From Sambucus nigra (lineage: Eukaryota; Streptophyta; Magnoliopsida; Dipsacales; Adoxaceae), in contig OX422216.1 of NCBI GenBank assembly GCA_949130495.1, positions 97,905,967 through 97,969,966 on the forward strand: DNA of 64,000 nucleotides, given 5' to 3'. The notes beneath the pieces were generated by a model, which did no database searches, was not told the DNA's origin, and saw only the letters and a list, made by a program, of their open reading frames with translations. Within the stretch, counting starts at the first letter, position 1. Each line of letters opens with the position of its first letter. The position numbers were made by a program, and so were the translations under genes. Shown here in pieces: positions 11,719-23,575 of the stretch.

Positions 11719-13513
11719 ATGACCAACCAAACACCTCCACCACCCACTCGTCCACCTAACTCTTCCATGGCTACAGCCTATCTAGGTTTCCAAACCCTAC
11801 CACCCCTCCTTCCTCACCGCTACCTTCTTCTATACGTGGAAAAGTCATTCCCCAAACCCCTTTATTTTATCATACTATGTTACTGCCTTATGACATGGTT
11901 GTGTTCCCTAACCAACCTGAGATCTCTCCATGGTGGAATGCTTGGCCCAGGAAGAAGTTGAAGATGGTCAAATCATTGCTTTCGATGCTAGAATCGAAAG
12001 AGAAAACGTGCGTGTTACAAGGCTTCAGGAACTCAACTAGGAAAAGAACGTCTACTGGGAATTCCTACTGAGTAAAGGATATTCTCATGAAGATGTGAAG
12101 AACTTCAGGCGCTCTAATGCATGGAGTGAGGGTGGTGCTCAACCACTAAGGGCAGAAAAAATGACGTTTGAGCAAAAAATTAGTTCGAGTAATGTTAGTA
12201 GTGTTGGGCTCTATGGTACGGGCTTAAGTGTACAAGAGACAATTGGTGAAAAGGTTTCAGTTGAGGTAGGTACAACATATACCCTAACTGCCACTTGGCA
12301 GCTAGATTTGGAAAGAAGGAAGATGGGAAAAAGATCTCGAGAGTCCCAAAACCCCATGTTAATAATACGGCATGTATAGGGAAGACATGGAGCTCTATGA
12401 CAGCTGAAAAGAAAAAATCTAAAGTCAGGCTTACTTTTCACCAGCCATCAGTGGTCGACTCCACCATTACTGTTAAAGCTCTGGTTGAGGTATCCAATAG
12501 GGGTCATGGGCGATGGGATAATAGCTTGGTTAGGTACTTCCTAGGGAAAAAAACTCCCTTTTTCCCTAGTTAATAATGAAGCTACGAGACTTTATGGCAA
12601 GTTTGGCATGACCAGGGTCATTACCCATGATAATGGGTTTTTTTCTTCATGTTTGATAACCCTACTCAGCGTGATGAGGTTCTGGATAATGGACCTTGGC
12701 ATTTTGCAGGCATGACCATCGTCCTCAAGAAATGGCAAGCTCACTTTAACTTCAATAAAGACACTTTGAAGAAAATACCTATTTGGGTCAAATTTCATGA
12801 TATACCAGTCCAACTCTGGACTAGGGAAGGGCTAAGTTACATTGCCAACTCGGTGGGACTTCCTCTGTACGTTGATGCGATGATAAAATAAATGAACAAT
12901 ATTACTTATGCACGTATATGCATTGATGTTGACGTCAAAGCGACTTACCCTAACAGCATTAACGTTATCGTGGAGGATGGGTCTAGTGTTCTAGTTAGAG
13001 GGGAGTTTCAAGCTAAGCCACCATCTTGCCCAAACTGCATCGTGTTTGGTCATAACCTAAATGCTTGTCCTGATCACAAGGTGGAAGAAAAAACATCTCC
13101 CAAGTCTTCTAATACCACATGGACTAAACCAATGGCGAATGAATGGAAGTTGGTTACTAAAGAGAGTGCCACAACGATTTATAAGCCTCATGATGTAGGA
13201 GCCACAGCCACACTATGGATGACCTGACAACTGTACAACTGATCAGAATATCTTTACCATTCTTGTTATTGATGAGGATATGGCCACTGAAGATAGAGGT
13301 ACCAATGATGGGCAAGGCATAGAGGACATGTCACAAGAGGAGACTACTTCAGCTCCAAGTGGCATTGTGCTCAAGGTGAGAGCCATTTATGAAATGGCTA
13401 GAAACCTGTCCAACAGTGAACTAACAAACATGTCATCTGCCAAGAAGAAAAAACAAAAGAAGAAAGGTGGTGCTAGTGTGGTGAAGACACACCTGGATGC
13501 AAAGATGGGATGA
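11719..13513 (+). pseudogene. LINE L3 ORF1: DUF4283 and zinc-knuckle protein, broken
   Basis: Likely RNA-binding ORF1 protein. The N-terminal segment (11719-12300) is out of frame in places but shows VYWEFLLSKGYSHEDV. The middle piece reads KTWSSMTAEKKKSKVRLTF and YFLGKKTPF (12390-12570). The DUF4283 core is at 12649-12891 (RDEVLDNGPWHFAGM, KIPIWVKFHDIPVQLW), ending at a stop. A CX2CX4HX4C knuckle CPNCIVFGHNLNAC lies at 13027-13068. The last piece, 13280-13513, is Ser/Lys-rich and ends 17 bases before the ORF2 ATG. Frameshifts and stops separate all pieces. Confidence 0.8.
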
Positions 13514-13863
13514 GGCAAAACTAAATAAAGATGATCAAGCTTTCTTCTTGGAACATTAGGGGTTTAAAACCCCCTCACAAGCAGGATGAAGTTAAGAAGC
13601 CTATTAGAGACAATGATATTTCTCTTATTGGTTTGCTAGAAACTAAAGTCGGACTTAATCATATGAATGTTATTAAGAATAAAAGTTTCTTTAATTGGAA
13701 TATGTGTCATAATTGTCCGGATGATGTTGGTGTGGTGAGAGTTATTATTGCTTGACACCCTAATGTGTTTGAGATGGAAGTTTGTGACCTTCACCATCAA
13801 TTTGTCTTATGCAAGGTCAAAGTTGCGGTGCTAAACAGAGTGTTATTTACCACTTTTGTCTAT

Positions 13864-13872
13864 GGCCATAAC
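13864..13872. repeat. Target-site duplication, left, of LINE nested in L3
   Basis: GGCCATAAC, matching GGCCTTAAC at 14566-14574 with one difference. Confidence 0.65.
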
Positions 13873-14565
13873 TTTTTTTTGGTAAATAAAGTATATTAAA
13901 AAGAAGAAACTATACAAAGGAATAGAAATAAGGCAATAGGAACATGCTCCTAGGACAAAGAAAACACCTCATCACAGAGAATAACACCTAATTAAACAAA
14001 TATTAATGACAATCCTACTCATATAATAATTACTGGGATAAGACCTAAATATTATGGCACATTCAGTTCTCATATGATCTTCTAAACTTCTTCCATCTTC
14101 TCTATTTGGCTCTGATCATCTCTTCAATTCCTCTTATAACAGAACCAAAGTTCCTAGTACCCCTGTTGTGCAACCTATTGTTTCTTTCCATCCAAATATA
14201 GTAAGAAGCAACAGCAATAGAGGAGGATCTAACTAAAGAAATCAAAATTTTCCTTTTAGCTTCAAGAGAGGATAAAGTAATCTCTTCCTCCCAATTCCCA
14301 AGATTCCTATAGGACTGATTCCTATACAGTACCTCATCCCAAACTGTCTTAGAGAAAGAGCATTCATTCATAATGTGGTCAATGGATTCTCTGCCATTGT
14401 TATAAAGGAGGCAGTTGGAATTGTCCAAAATACCCCAATCCATAAGCTTATCCTTGGTAACAAGGGCTTTGTGTCATATAAGCCAGGGGATGAAAGATCA
14501 TTTGGGAATGCTTCCCTTGCCTAATAGACATCAGTAGCATGAGATCTAAAGGTGTCATTGGCAAA
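13873..14565 (-). mobile_element. 5'-truncated LINE nested in L3
   Basis: A short minus-strand LINE 3' end. Codons 14443-14102 give 113 residues of the zf-RVT C-terminal region (SIDHIMNECSFSKTVWDEVL, YYIWMERNN). The 3' terminus on the minus strand is TTTAATATACTTTATTTACC followed by an A run. It interrupts the L3 endonuclease and is bracketed by an imperfect 9-bp duplication. Confidence 0.85.
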
Positions 14566-14574
14566 GGCCTTAAC
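14566..14574. repeat. Target-site duplication, right, of LINE nested in L3
   Basis: GGCCTTAAC, partner of 13864-13872; L3 endonuclease coding resumes directly after it. Confidence 0.65.
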
Positions 14575-15092
14575 TTACCTGCCAATAGAACCGCTTTATG
14601 GGACTTCCTCAGAAGCAACTACATTAACACCCTCAACCATGAATGGATCATTATGGGGGACTTCAATGTTGTTAGAAGCCAGGAAGAGAAAAAAGGCCAA
14701 CTGGGGATTGATTACAATGCTGTGGATGAATTCAACGCTTGCATTAGCGATATCCATGCTGAGGATATTAACTCCACTGGGCTTTAGTTTTCTTGGAATA
14801 ACAAAAGTGGGGGTGCATCGTGTGTCCAAACCAGGATTAATAGGGTCATGCATAACCTTCTTTGGAGTGCCACCTTCCCTGATAGCCAAGCTAATTACAT
14901 ATGTCAAGGTATCTCCACAGCCCCATTATTATCACATTTTTGCCTGTTATGATGAACGGGCCTAAACCTTTCAAGTTTTACAATTTCTGGATGAAAAATG
15001 CTAATTTCATGGACATTCTCTTGAAATCTTGGAATGAGGAGTGCTATGGGAATCCCATGTTTATTCTCTCTTCTAAGCTTAGAAGGCTAAAG

Positions 15093-15114
15093 CCCCCCCC
15101 CCCCCCCCCCCCCC
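15093..15114 (+). repeat. Run of 22 C
   Basis: A 22-base C homopolymer inside the L3 ORF2 linker. Other LINE copies lack it. Its exact length may be a sequencing or assembly estimate. Confidence 0.9.
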
Positions 15115-15781
15115 TCAAAAGATTGAATATGAAATTTTACTCTAATATATCTGCTCGAGTGGAGGAAACCAAATATCTCCTCAACCAGATTCAATTCAAC
15201 CTGGATAGTGATGGCAGTAACCTTGAGCTGAGAAAGGAGGAGGCTGAGCTATCTAGAGTCTACAACCTTTTGAGAGACAATGATGAATATTTCTTCAAAC
15301 AAAAATCTAGGATCAACTAGCTTAAGCTTGGGGACATGAACTCTTCATTTTTCCACAAAAGAGTTAACCATAACTGTGCTAGAAAGAAAATCCTCATGAT
15401 CCAAAATTCTAATTGCCTTGTCATTGAGGGTAGGGAGGCGGTTGGTAATGAGGCTATTAGATTTTATTGAAACTTATTCTCTAGTGATGATATGAACAAT
15501 TTAAGGCCTTTCAACATGGATAACCTTGTGATCAAGAAACTCTCTTTTAATCAGTGTGATGGCATTTCCTCCATTCCATCCAATGAGGAGATTAGAGTTG
15601 CAAATGATGTGCCCAAGGCTGTTAAGCATTTCTTTATTACTTGAAAAATGCCTATACAGTGGAACTGTGCCATCCTTGCCCTCATTCCTAAGATTTCAAA
15701 CCCTACTACCATGAGAGACTTTAGACCCATTGCTTGCTATAATACAATTTACAACTGCATCTAAAAAATCTTAGCTACTAA

Positions 15782-15784
15782 ATT
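15782..15784. repeat. CACTA target-site duplication, left
   Basis: ATT directly before the CACTA terminus; the same ATT follows the other terminus at 25857-25859. Confidence 0.85.
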
Positions 15785-15797
15785 CACTACACCAAAA
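15785..15797 (+). repeat. CACTA 5' terminal inverted repeat
   Basis: CACTACACCAAAA. It pairs with the inverted right end with two mismatches. Confidence 0.9.
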
Positions 15798-15830
15798 TGG
15801 TCAAATTTGCACCCTTCAACTAGCCATCCT

Positions 15831-15888
15831 TGTCACGGTCATTGATCGTGACAATCATATAAAGTTGTCACGGTCAATGACCGTGACA
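15831..15888. repeat. CACTA 5' subterminal palindromes (two)
   Basis: Two palindromes, 15831-15853 and 15866-15888, each GTCACGGTCA and its reverse complement around one central base. In En/Spm elements such subterminal repeats are the binding sites for the TNPA protein. The right end has more copies. Confidence 0.8.
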
Positions 15889-17350
15889 TGTTCGTGATAA
15901 TTCTGTCAGTAAAAAAACCCTCCCTCTTCTTTTTTTCCCACCGATTCTCATTCCCTCCATTTCTCTCTCTCTCTCTCCAGCGACTGCACACTCTATCTCT
16001 CTACAACTTTGGTACGTTTTCTCTCTCTATTTCTCCTCCATTTATGTATATGTGTATGTATATGTGCGTGTGTATATATGTGTGTGTAAATGTGCGTGTG
16101 TGTGTGTGGTGTATATATGCATGGGGGGGGGGGAGGGGGCAGGGCTGGGGGGAGGGGGTGTTTGTGCATGTGTGTGTATATATATGTGTGTGAGTTTATA
16201 TGCGCGCGTGTGTGTATATATGTGTGTGTGTGTGCGTGCATGTGGTGGACAGCGGCAGTGGGGGTGAGGGGGCAGGGCGGGGGCTGTGTGTGTATATGTG
16301 CGTGTGTGTATTTATCTTAATTAAATTTTTATTGGTTTATTAGATATTGTCCCTCATATTGTAGTCCCCCTTGTAAAAGAATTGATTGATTTAATATTGA
16401 TTGGTTGTTAATTTTTTTTGTAAATTAATAATTAGTTCCCCTTTCATATGCAAGTAGGATTACCCCTCATTGTAAATTAGTAAATTAATAATTGTATACT
16501 TTAATTATTAGTTTAATTGATGAAAAGAATTAATTGAGTAGATGAATTAGAAGGAGTACGGGATACACATTTGTTGTGGACATTGCGATTGGATTATAGT
16601 GCATTGATGTTGGGTTGGTTAATTTTAAAAGTGGCATGACCACTGGATTATTGTCCATACGGGGGTGGGATTTTTCAAATGTTTTTGAAAATTACTTTGT
16701 ATAACGAACAATATATATATAGTATGATAATTAAATGAAACATATTTGAAATTACATATAGTGCGCATAGATACTAGCCTTCTAATTCTTATGCGTATGC
16801 ATTCAATAGCCCTTAGACCAGTTCGAAAGTCATTACCCCTGTAATGAGATCTCTCGAATTGTCCCATTTGAACATTTTGGGACTACATAATTTCTGTATA
16901 ATAATATTCTTAGTGGCTTAAAGTTGTTACTTTTGGAGGAAGTTCTGCAGTCGCATCCTAATGTTCTCTGGGTACATACTAGATTGACAGGCGTGACTAA
17001 TATTTTAATTGATCAATTGAAATAACAATCACACTTGCCAATCTACGCCGTGTACTTGGCAAACTACGGGGATATGCTGCCGATTTTTTCTCAAATCGTA
17101 ACATTGTGCATGAGTTGTTAAGTATATTACAGAAATATGCGGTCTTGAATGGGATAGGACCACTCACCCTTTAGAGGAGATGGAGGAAATAGGAATTTCT
17201 ATTATAAATTTAATTTGAATTTGAAATTTAAAAATCGAATATAAATAAGACATAATTAAAATTAACATACTATAAATCTAAGTTTTGTTTATGCTAATCC
17301 ATGAATATACGCTTCTTACCTTTGATAGGTGATTAGTTGTGGTAGCTGTG
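15889..17350 (+). other. CACTA 5' non-coding region with simple repeats
   Basis: Holds a CT run (15964-15980), an extended GT/TA-rich stretch with a short G run (16040-16312) and then AT-rich sequence. The frames that open across the GT stretch are artefacts of low complexity. The tnp2 start codon follows at 17351. A promoter is expected here but no clear TATA box could be fixed. Confidence 0.6.
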
Positions 17351-18838
17351 ATGGGATATCTGAAATACAAAGAGTGGATGGGTGAGATAAATAAAATGGG
17401 GGATGTGTTTCACAGAGATGCTAATGAATTTGTGAAACACGCAAAGAGATGTCATAATGATGAAGAGTTTCCGTGTCCGTGTGCTAGGTGTAAGAATGGT
17501 AAGGTGTTTGAGTGAAAAACAGTTGAATTACATTTGTTAAGATCGGGTATGCAAGATAATTATCGATTTTGGAGTTTTCACGGTGAATTGAAAGTTCCTT
17601 TTGTCCCCGAACAACCTTCACAACAACCTTCAACAAGTAGGATAGATGTAGAAGGGGACGACGTAGATCATAATATGTTAGAGGATTTAGTTGATGATGC
17701 GTATGGAGTTTATGAAGCAAAGAAGAATGAGGTTACTGATGATATACAAGGTTCAAGTGCTCGTGAAGATATCACGATAAACCTTTATGATGAGTACCAA
17801 AGTTTAAAATTTAAGGAGACCCAAGCGTTATACTCTGGCTGTGAGAAAGATCAAACAACTTTACATTCCATGGTTGGTTTGCATAGTTTGAAGACGCAGT
17901 ACGGTTTATCTGGCAATAGCGTGACAGGAATTCTGAAATGGGTGAAGGGCTTACTACCCAAGGAGAATACGCTTCCAAATAGATATCCTGTTATGAAGAA
18001 TAGTTTGAAAGGTTTGGGAATGAAGTATAAATTGATTCATGCTTGTGTGTATGACTGCATATTATACCGAAAGGAGTGTCAAAATCTCTATTATTGTTCG
18101 GTATGCGATGAACCTAGATATGCCCAATCTACTGGTAAGGAAGGCACAAGATCAAAAGTGCATAAAAAAGTGTTGAAATATTTTCCCGTTGGGACTAGAT
18201 TAAAGCGATTTTTCACAGTACCATGGATAGCGGAGGCAATGACTTGGCATGCTAGGGCAGAAGTAGGGGGTAATATCATGCATCATCCTATTAATTCTAC
18301 AGCTTTGAGGAGTATGAATTATGAGTATCCCGATTTTGCTCGAGAACCGCAACATTCATTTGGCTATACCAACAGATGGTGTCAATCCATTTGGAAATCT
18401 AAGCACCAATCATAGTGTATGACCAGTGTTCCTAGCCCCACTCAACCTCCCTCCTTCACAGTGTATGAGACCTGAATTTTTGATTATGTCTTTGTTGATA
18501 CATGGGCCAAAGGCACCAAGTGATGACATAAACGTCTACCTGGCTCCTTTGGTAGAAGAATTAAAAGAGTTATGGGAAGAGGGTGTGCAATTATTTGACT
18601 CTTTTAGAAAAATAAGAGTTTACGCTAAAAGCTATGTTGATGTGGGTAATTCATGATTTTCCAGCTTATGGGACATTATCCGGTTGTATAGTACATGATT
18701 ATTTGGGACGACCTATTTGTGGAGAGGAGACTGAATCTCTTCGTCTATCCTTTAGTTAAAAAAATGCATACCATTTCCATAGGAGGCTTTTACCCCCAAC
18801 TCATAGTTTCAGATTTGAGAAAGGTTCCAATTTTTTAC
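17351..18838 (+). pseudogene. CACTA tnp2 transposase, N-terminal half
   Basis: Transposase of the En/Spm family, which cuts and joins CACTA ends. The N-terminus shows the transposon-associated domain: FPCPCARCKN, then HLLRSGMQDNYRFWSFHGE (codons 40-80). A TGA at 17513-17515 (codon 55) interrupts it. The tnp2 core follows (SVCDEPRY, MTWHARA, then across a frameshift IPTDGVNPFGN, LIHGPKAPSDDINVYLAPLVEELKELW). Another TGA stands where the family has Trp in HSVWPV. The last readable motif is HRRLLPPTHSFRFEKGSNF near 18800-18838, where LINE L4 interrupts. Stop changes of the TGG to TGA kind suggest cytosine-methylation decay. Confidence 0.85.
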
Positions 18839-21443
18839 TGGGCGAGGTTGAATATAGGCTACCACCGAGATAACTTTCATGTTCAGAAATTGAAAGTAAA
18901 TATTCTGAATGTTGCCTACTTGGGGAGGTTATTAAGACTAGACTAACCTCTAACCAAGATGATTTACAGAAGAAGATGTCTCCCACGAGGAGATTAAAGA
19001 TGCTATGTTTGTAATAGGGTCTGATAAGGCTCCAGGGCTTGATGGTTTCAACAGCCACTTCTTTAAAAAAAATTGGCAGCTTGTGGGGTTGATGTGAGTG
19101 AAGCTATTAAGTAATTCTTTGATGCTGGTATGTTCTTTGATCAATGGAACTGTACTTCCCTAGCTTTAATTCCTAAGGTGGCTACACCTGTTTCTATGAA
19201 GGATTTCAGACCTATCTCCTGCTGTAACACCATTTACAAGTGCATATCCAAAGTGATCACCCGTAGGCTCAAGAAGTTGATGCCTAGTCTTATCAGCAAT
19301 AATCAAGCTGCATTTGTGGAGGGAAGGTCTATTGCTGACAATATCATGTTACTCCAAGAGTTAATGAGGAACTATCATAGGAACTATTTCCCTCCTAGAT
19401 GTGTTATCAAGATTGATATGCTTAAAGCCTATGATTTGGTTAGCTGGGACTTCTTCCTTAATCTCTTGGCCCATGTTGGGTTTCCCTCTAAGGTCATTGG
19501 GTGGATAACTATGTGTGTGACTACTAACAAGTTCTCTGTTAATCTGAATGGTGAGCTAAATGGTTTTTTTCATGGTAGGAGAGGGCTTAGGCAGGGAGAT
19601 CCTCTATCTCCCTATCTGTTCCTGCTTGTGATGGAAGTGCTCACTGGGATTATCTCCAAAGTAACTGAATCTGCCCTCTTCAATTATCATCCAAAATGTA
19701 AGGAGATGTCCCTCACCCATTGTAGTTTTGCTGATGACTTGATTGTGTTTGTTGGTGGGGATAAGGAGTCTTGTAGAATTGTCAGGGATGCCATCACTTG
19801 CATAATTGTCAGGGATGCCATCACTGACTTTAGTTCTTATTCTGGACTAATGGTTAACTTAGATAAAAGTAGCCTCTTCACTGTTGGGATCAATATGGAT
19901 GGGATTCAAGAGATTTCTTCTATCCTGGGCATTCAACATGGGACCCCCCTTTAAATATCTTGGGGTGCCTCTCATTACTACTAGACTGAAAAAGGAGGAT
20001 TGCCAGATCCTGGTGGATAGGATCACCATGAGAATCAAATGCTGGACTAATAAGTTTTTGAGTTTTGTAGGTAGACTTCTTCTTGTGAAGACTATCATTT
20101 TCAGCATACAAGTCTATTGGGCTTGCACCTTTATTTTGCCTAAAAGAATCATAAAGAAGATTGAGCAAACTATGAATAACTATCTATGGAAAGGGGATGA
20201 GACTAATAGTAAAGGTGCTAAAGTTGCTTGGGAGGACATCTGTGTGTCTTTAGAGGAAGGGGGTTAAATATCAAGAGTCTTGAAACTTGGAACATTGCTG
20301 TCATGGCAAAACATTTGTGGAACCTATGTAGTAAGAATGATAGTTTATGGATTAAGTGGTGCAATATATACAAAATCAAAGGAAGGAGCATATGGGCTTT
20401 GAATATTCCAAATGATGCATAATGGAGTTGGAGGAAAATTCTCAAGATAAGGGAAAAGTTTAGAAGACAAATCAAAACAATCATTGGGAATAGGACTCAA
20501 GCATTTATGTGGTTTGATTTTTGGCATCCGAATGGGCCCTTGCATCCCCTATATGGTAATAACATTATGTATGACTCAGCTAGTAGCCTTAATGCTAAAG
20601 TTTCTTATTTTATCCACCAAATGGAGTGGAGATGGCCCTCTACTGTGACTTGGGAATTAGATGAAGTAAAGAATGCTAACTTACCTATAATTCATGGGGA
20701 CAATGACACTGTTGTTTAGCTTCCTTCAAATAATGGGAATTTATCCATTGCATCTGCTTGGGAACTACTGATTACCCATAAGCCTCCTGTCACTTGGAGC
20801 AATTTTGTGTGGAGCAAGGTCTGTATTCCCAGGTGTTCTTTCATTCCTTGGTTAGTATGTAAAAAGGCCATCAATACTAAGGTGAAATTACTTGATTGGG
20901 GTATTGTTGATGATGACTTGTGTGGGATGTGTGGAGCAGAGAAGGAAACATATAACCACCTGTTCTCCCAATGCTCCATTACTAAAACTATTTGGGAGGA
21001 GGTGATGCTTAGAAATCAGTGTTACAGGGAGTGTCAAAGTTTGGATAGAGAGTTGTCATTGGCCATTGTTAACCATTCTACTAAGAATTTATGTGATAAG
21101 ATTAGATCCCTTTCCTTCACTGCTACTATCTACTGTATTTGGATGGAAAGAAATTCTAGGTGCTTTAAGCATGTCTTCAATTCCCTTGATATCATTGTAA
21201 AGGGTATTGAGAACATGGTTAGAGCCAAAGCTATTACATGGAAGAAGGATAGAAGGAATTACTCAAACTGGATGGCTTGTATGTACTGGACCATTCTTGA
21301 AGATAGGCTGCTTAGTTAATTTTGGTTGGTTTTGCCTTAGCTTGTTGCTTGCCTGAGGGGTATGTCCCTGAGTTTTTACTCTTTTGATGTTCTATCCTCT
21401 GTGTATTCTTTCTTTATTTTATGCTATAAATTTTCCCAAAAAA
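18839..21443 (+). mobile_element. LINE copy L4, 5'-truncated, inside CACTA tnp2
   Basis: Sense-oriented LINE carrying the reverse transcriptase, zf-RVT domain and 3' end. It is truncated at its 5' end inside ORF2 before the RT. The 3' end after 21319 reads through a TTTATTTTATGCTATAAATTTTCCC stretch (in two pieces here) to an A run at 21436-21442. tnp2 coding resumes after it. No clear target duplication was found. It is the best-preserved LINE in the window. Confidence 0.85.
18950..21319 (+). pseudogene. LINE L4 ORF2: reverse transcriptase and zf-RVT
   Basis: RT motifs are in order: SDKAPGLDGFNSHFFKKNW, SLALIPKVATP, FRPISCCNTIYK, FVEGRSIADN (19130-19380), the GLRQGDPLSPYLFLL box (19588-19632) and an intact FADD at 19727-19738. 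A 27-base tandem duplication (19778-19831) adds nine residues just after it. A frameshift falls at the C run near 19950; coding continues as GPPFKYLGVPLITTRL. Further breaks lie near 20260, 20420 and 20717. The zf-RVT part (20807-21319) is open, with CGMCGAEKETYNHLFSQC. Non-functional as it stands. Confidence 0.85.
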
Positions 21444-22463
21444 ATATATGACAGGTAATAATCCCAAATTTAAGAATGTCAAGCATAAGAAGACCCCAAC
21501 TGGGAATGAAACTGAGACAAGAAAGGCATGGTCTAGGAGATTAATTTTATTTGACTTGCCTTATTAGAAGAATAACCCGATGCGCCATGTATTGGATGTG
21601 ATGCATGCAGAGAAGAACTTTGTTGAACATATTGTGGGCACTTGCCTTGGGGGGAGTCATTTGAAGGATGGAGAGAATGCACGAAAAGACCTTAAATCAT
21701 TAAAACTTAAGCCACAACTATTGTTGAAAGAAGATAGTAGGGGAAGGAAAATAATTCCCCCTGGTGCGTTTACTTTGACGAGTGGGGAAAGTAAGGTTCT
21801 TTTAGACACAATATATAATTTGAAGGGCCCATCTAATTTTTCGTCCAACTTGTAAACGATTGTGAATTATGCTACTCATGATTTACATAAGTGTAAGTCC
21901 CACGATTGGCATGTGATCATGCAATTGGTTCCTCTATTATTTAAGAACTGTTTCTCCAAGCAAAAGGATTTGCGGAGGGATATTATGAAAATTAGTATTA
22001 CCTTCTCACTCTTGAGTGAGAAAGTAGTCAATCGAGAACACACAGTGGCCGCAAAATTGGTGGTGACCAAAGCGATTTGTGTGTTGGAGAAGTACTTTCC
22101 CCCAGCATTTTTTGACATAAGTGTTCACTTATTGGTACACCTATGTGACGAGGTACTTCTTTGTGGTTCGGTTAGATATAGGTGGATGTATCCGTTTCAA
22201 AGGTTGATGAAAGTTTTTAAAGATTACGTCAAGAATACGCGATACATTGCAGGATCAATTACAGAGGAATACATCACCGTGGAGTCATCAATATATACTC
22301 AAGAATATATGCCTGACTCGACCAGTGTTGATGACAGTGATGAGTTCGTCGATGATGGTGGTCATGTGATGGGAAAACGAGTGAAATTAACGAGTTTGTA
22401 ACATGAACAAGTAGGTCATTATCTATTTGACACACATGAAGATGTTGAAGAATGGAAAAAGTA
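21444..22463 (+). pseudogene. CACTA tnp2 transposase, middle part with DUF4218
   Basis: Coding resumes after L4 with NPKFKNVKHKKTP and, past a TAG, NNPMRHVLDVMHAEKNFVEHIVG; the DVMHAEKN motif carries a conserved catalytic-region aspartate of tnp2. A stop at 21853-21855 separates this from the DUF4218 part (21862-22401: LHKCKSHDWHVIMQ, DISVHLLVHL, RWMYPFQRLMK, YTQEYMP). The exon runs to EEWKK at about 22463, where GTAAGT looks like a splice donor. Confidence 0.85.
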
Positions 22464-23281
22464 AGTTTAAATTATTTTAATGTTTAACATTATTTTAGAA
22501 TATTTTAGATTATTTTATACATAATTAATTTTATAATATGCAAAAAATATAAAGCTTGTGAGAACAATAAAAGACGAAAAATAACGGTACAATCAGACAA
22601 CGAATTTAGGCTATGGTTGTCACAAGAGGTAATTATAATGAAAATGGCAGTTATATAACGTTACATTACACTCAAACTTTACAACCCATCTAATTAATTT
22701 ATCTATATTCTCAACTCTTAAAGACGGGTGATGCGACATCAAGGCTTGCTCGTCTAGCCACTGGACCCTTATTCGTGGCATAAGAGTATAAAAAGTATCG
22801 ATTGAACGGTTACATATTCGGCGTAAAAGTGTATGAGGAAAGTACAAATGTACAGAACTCGGGCATTTCATACAAGGCTCTTACTTTCTTTCGAGCGAGC
22901 GCAAAAGATAAAAACCTCAAAGTGGTTGTATTTCATATATTTGAATTGGATTATATAAGCTTCAAAGAGGTTGTATTTTACTGTGACTGGGTAAGAGTTG
23001 AGGATAAAAATGCTTGTAAAGTTGATCCTGTCACCAATTTGATCATGGTTGACTTGTCCAAGTTGAAGAGCAACGACCACGTGAGCGATGAGCCATTTGT
23101 TTGTGCATTTCAAAAGGTTAACCAAGTTTTTTACTCAGAGTATATCAACAACAAGCCGTGGTCAATTTTCCTACACGCTCCAAAGGGTCTAAATAGTAGT
23201 GTGGATGACTTGGTTGCTCCTACCAAATATCAATCCATTTTTTATGATAACCCGAATTTGAAACAATTTGCCAATTTGTAA
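22464..23281 (+). pseudogene. CACTA tnp2 C-terminal exons with DUF4216
   Basis: AT-rich intron sequence begins at 22462. A small exon is readable about 22550-22628 (KACENNKRRK...FRLWLSQE), then another intron. The last exon starts near 22715 with LARLATGPLFVA, a TAA, then NGYIFGVKVYEE, QNSGISYKA and the DUF4216 core (FELDYISFKEVVFYCDW, DEPFVCAFQKVNQVFY). The gene ends at 23281. DUF4216 regularly forms the C-terminus of tnp2-class CACTA transposases. One stop and the unsure intron edges leave the product uncertain. Confidence 0.75.
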
Positions 23282-23575
23282 TAAATATTCCAATTTGTAC
23301 TTTATCAATCCATTTTTAATGCTTTTAATTGATTTTCACTTTATCATTTTCACTCTTGTGTAGTGTGCATGTGTGTGGGCTGTAGGGGTGGGGGTGGGGA
23401 TGTTTCAGATTTTTAGTAATTGTGCATATTATGAGCTAGATGCTGTTGTTTTGGAATTCAGAATTGAGGTGTTAAACAATAACAATTCATTTGGATTTGT
23501 AGTAATTGTACATATTTTCATGTCTTCTTCTAATTCATTTTTATTTGTACTAATGACAATATTTTTTTATAGAAA

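Larger units (their letters stand above)
11658..15784 (+). mobile_element. LINE copy L3, first part (continues at 25857)
   Basis: Plus-strand LINE with its own 5' region (purine-rich 11658-11718), ORF1 and most of ORF2. It is split by an antisense LINE (13873-14565) and by the CACTA element (15785-25856), then resumes at 25857-25953. Removing the CACTA element and one ATT restores the reading frame across the join (ATKLKPLMNH). Confidence 0.85.
13531..15784 (+). pseudogene. LINE L3 ORF2, 5' half (endonuclease and start of RT)
   Basis: Begins MIKLSSWNIRGLKPPHKQ, the APE-type endonuclease start. The frame is interrupted by the LINE insertion 13873-14565 inside a ...VYGHN/LPANRTALWDF stretch. 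The MGDFNVV motif follows (14656-14676), then the linker with FKFYNFWMKN and a 22-base C run that is translated as prolines. RT similarity (FFHKRVNH, RDFRPIACYNTIY) runs from 15340 to the CACTA insertion with several stops. The remainder is at 25857-25953. Confidence 0.8.

Noticed and set aside
15993..16320. Overlapping open frames on both strands in the GT/TA-rich stretch
   Set aside because: The translations are Val/Cys/Tyr or His/Thr/Ile repeats, the expected products of a dinucleotide repeat, with no domain.
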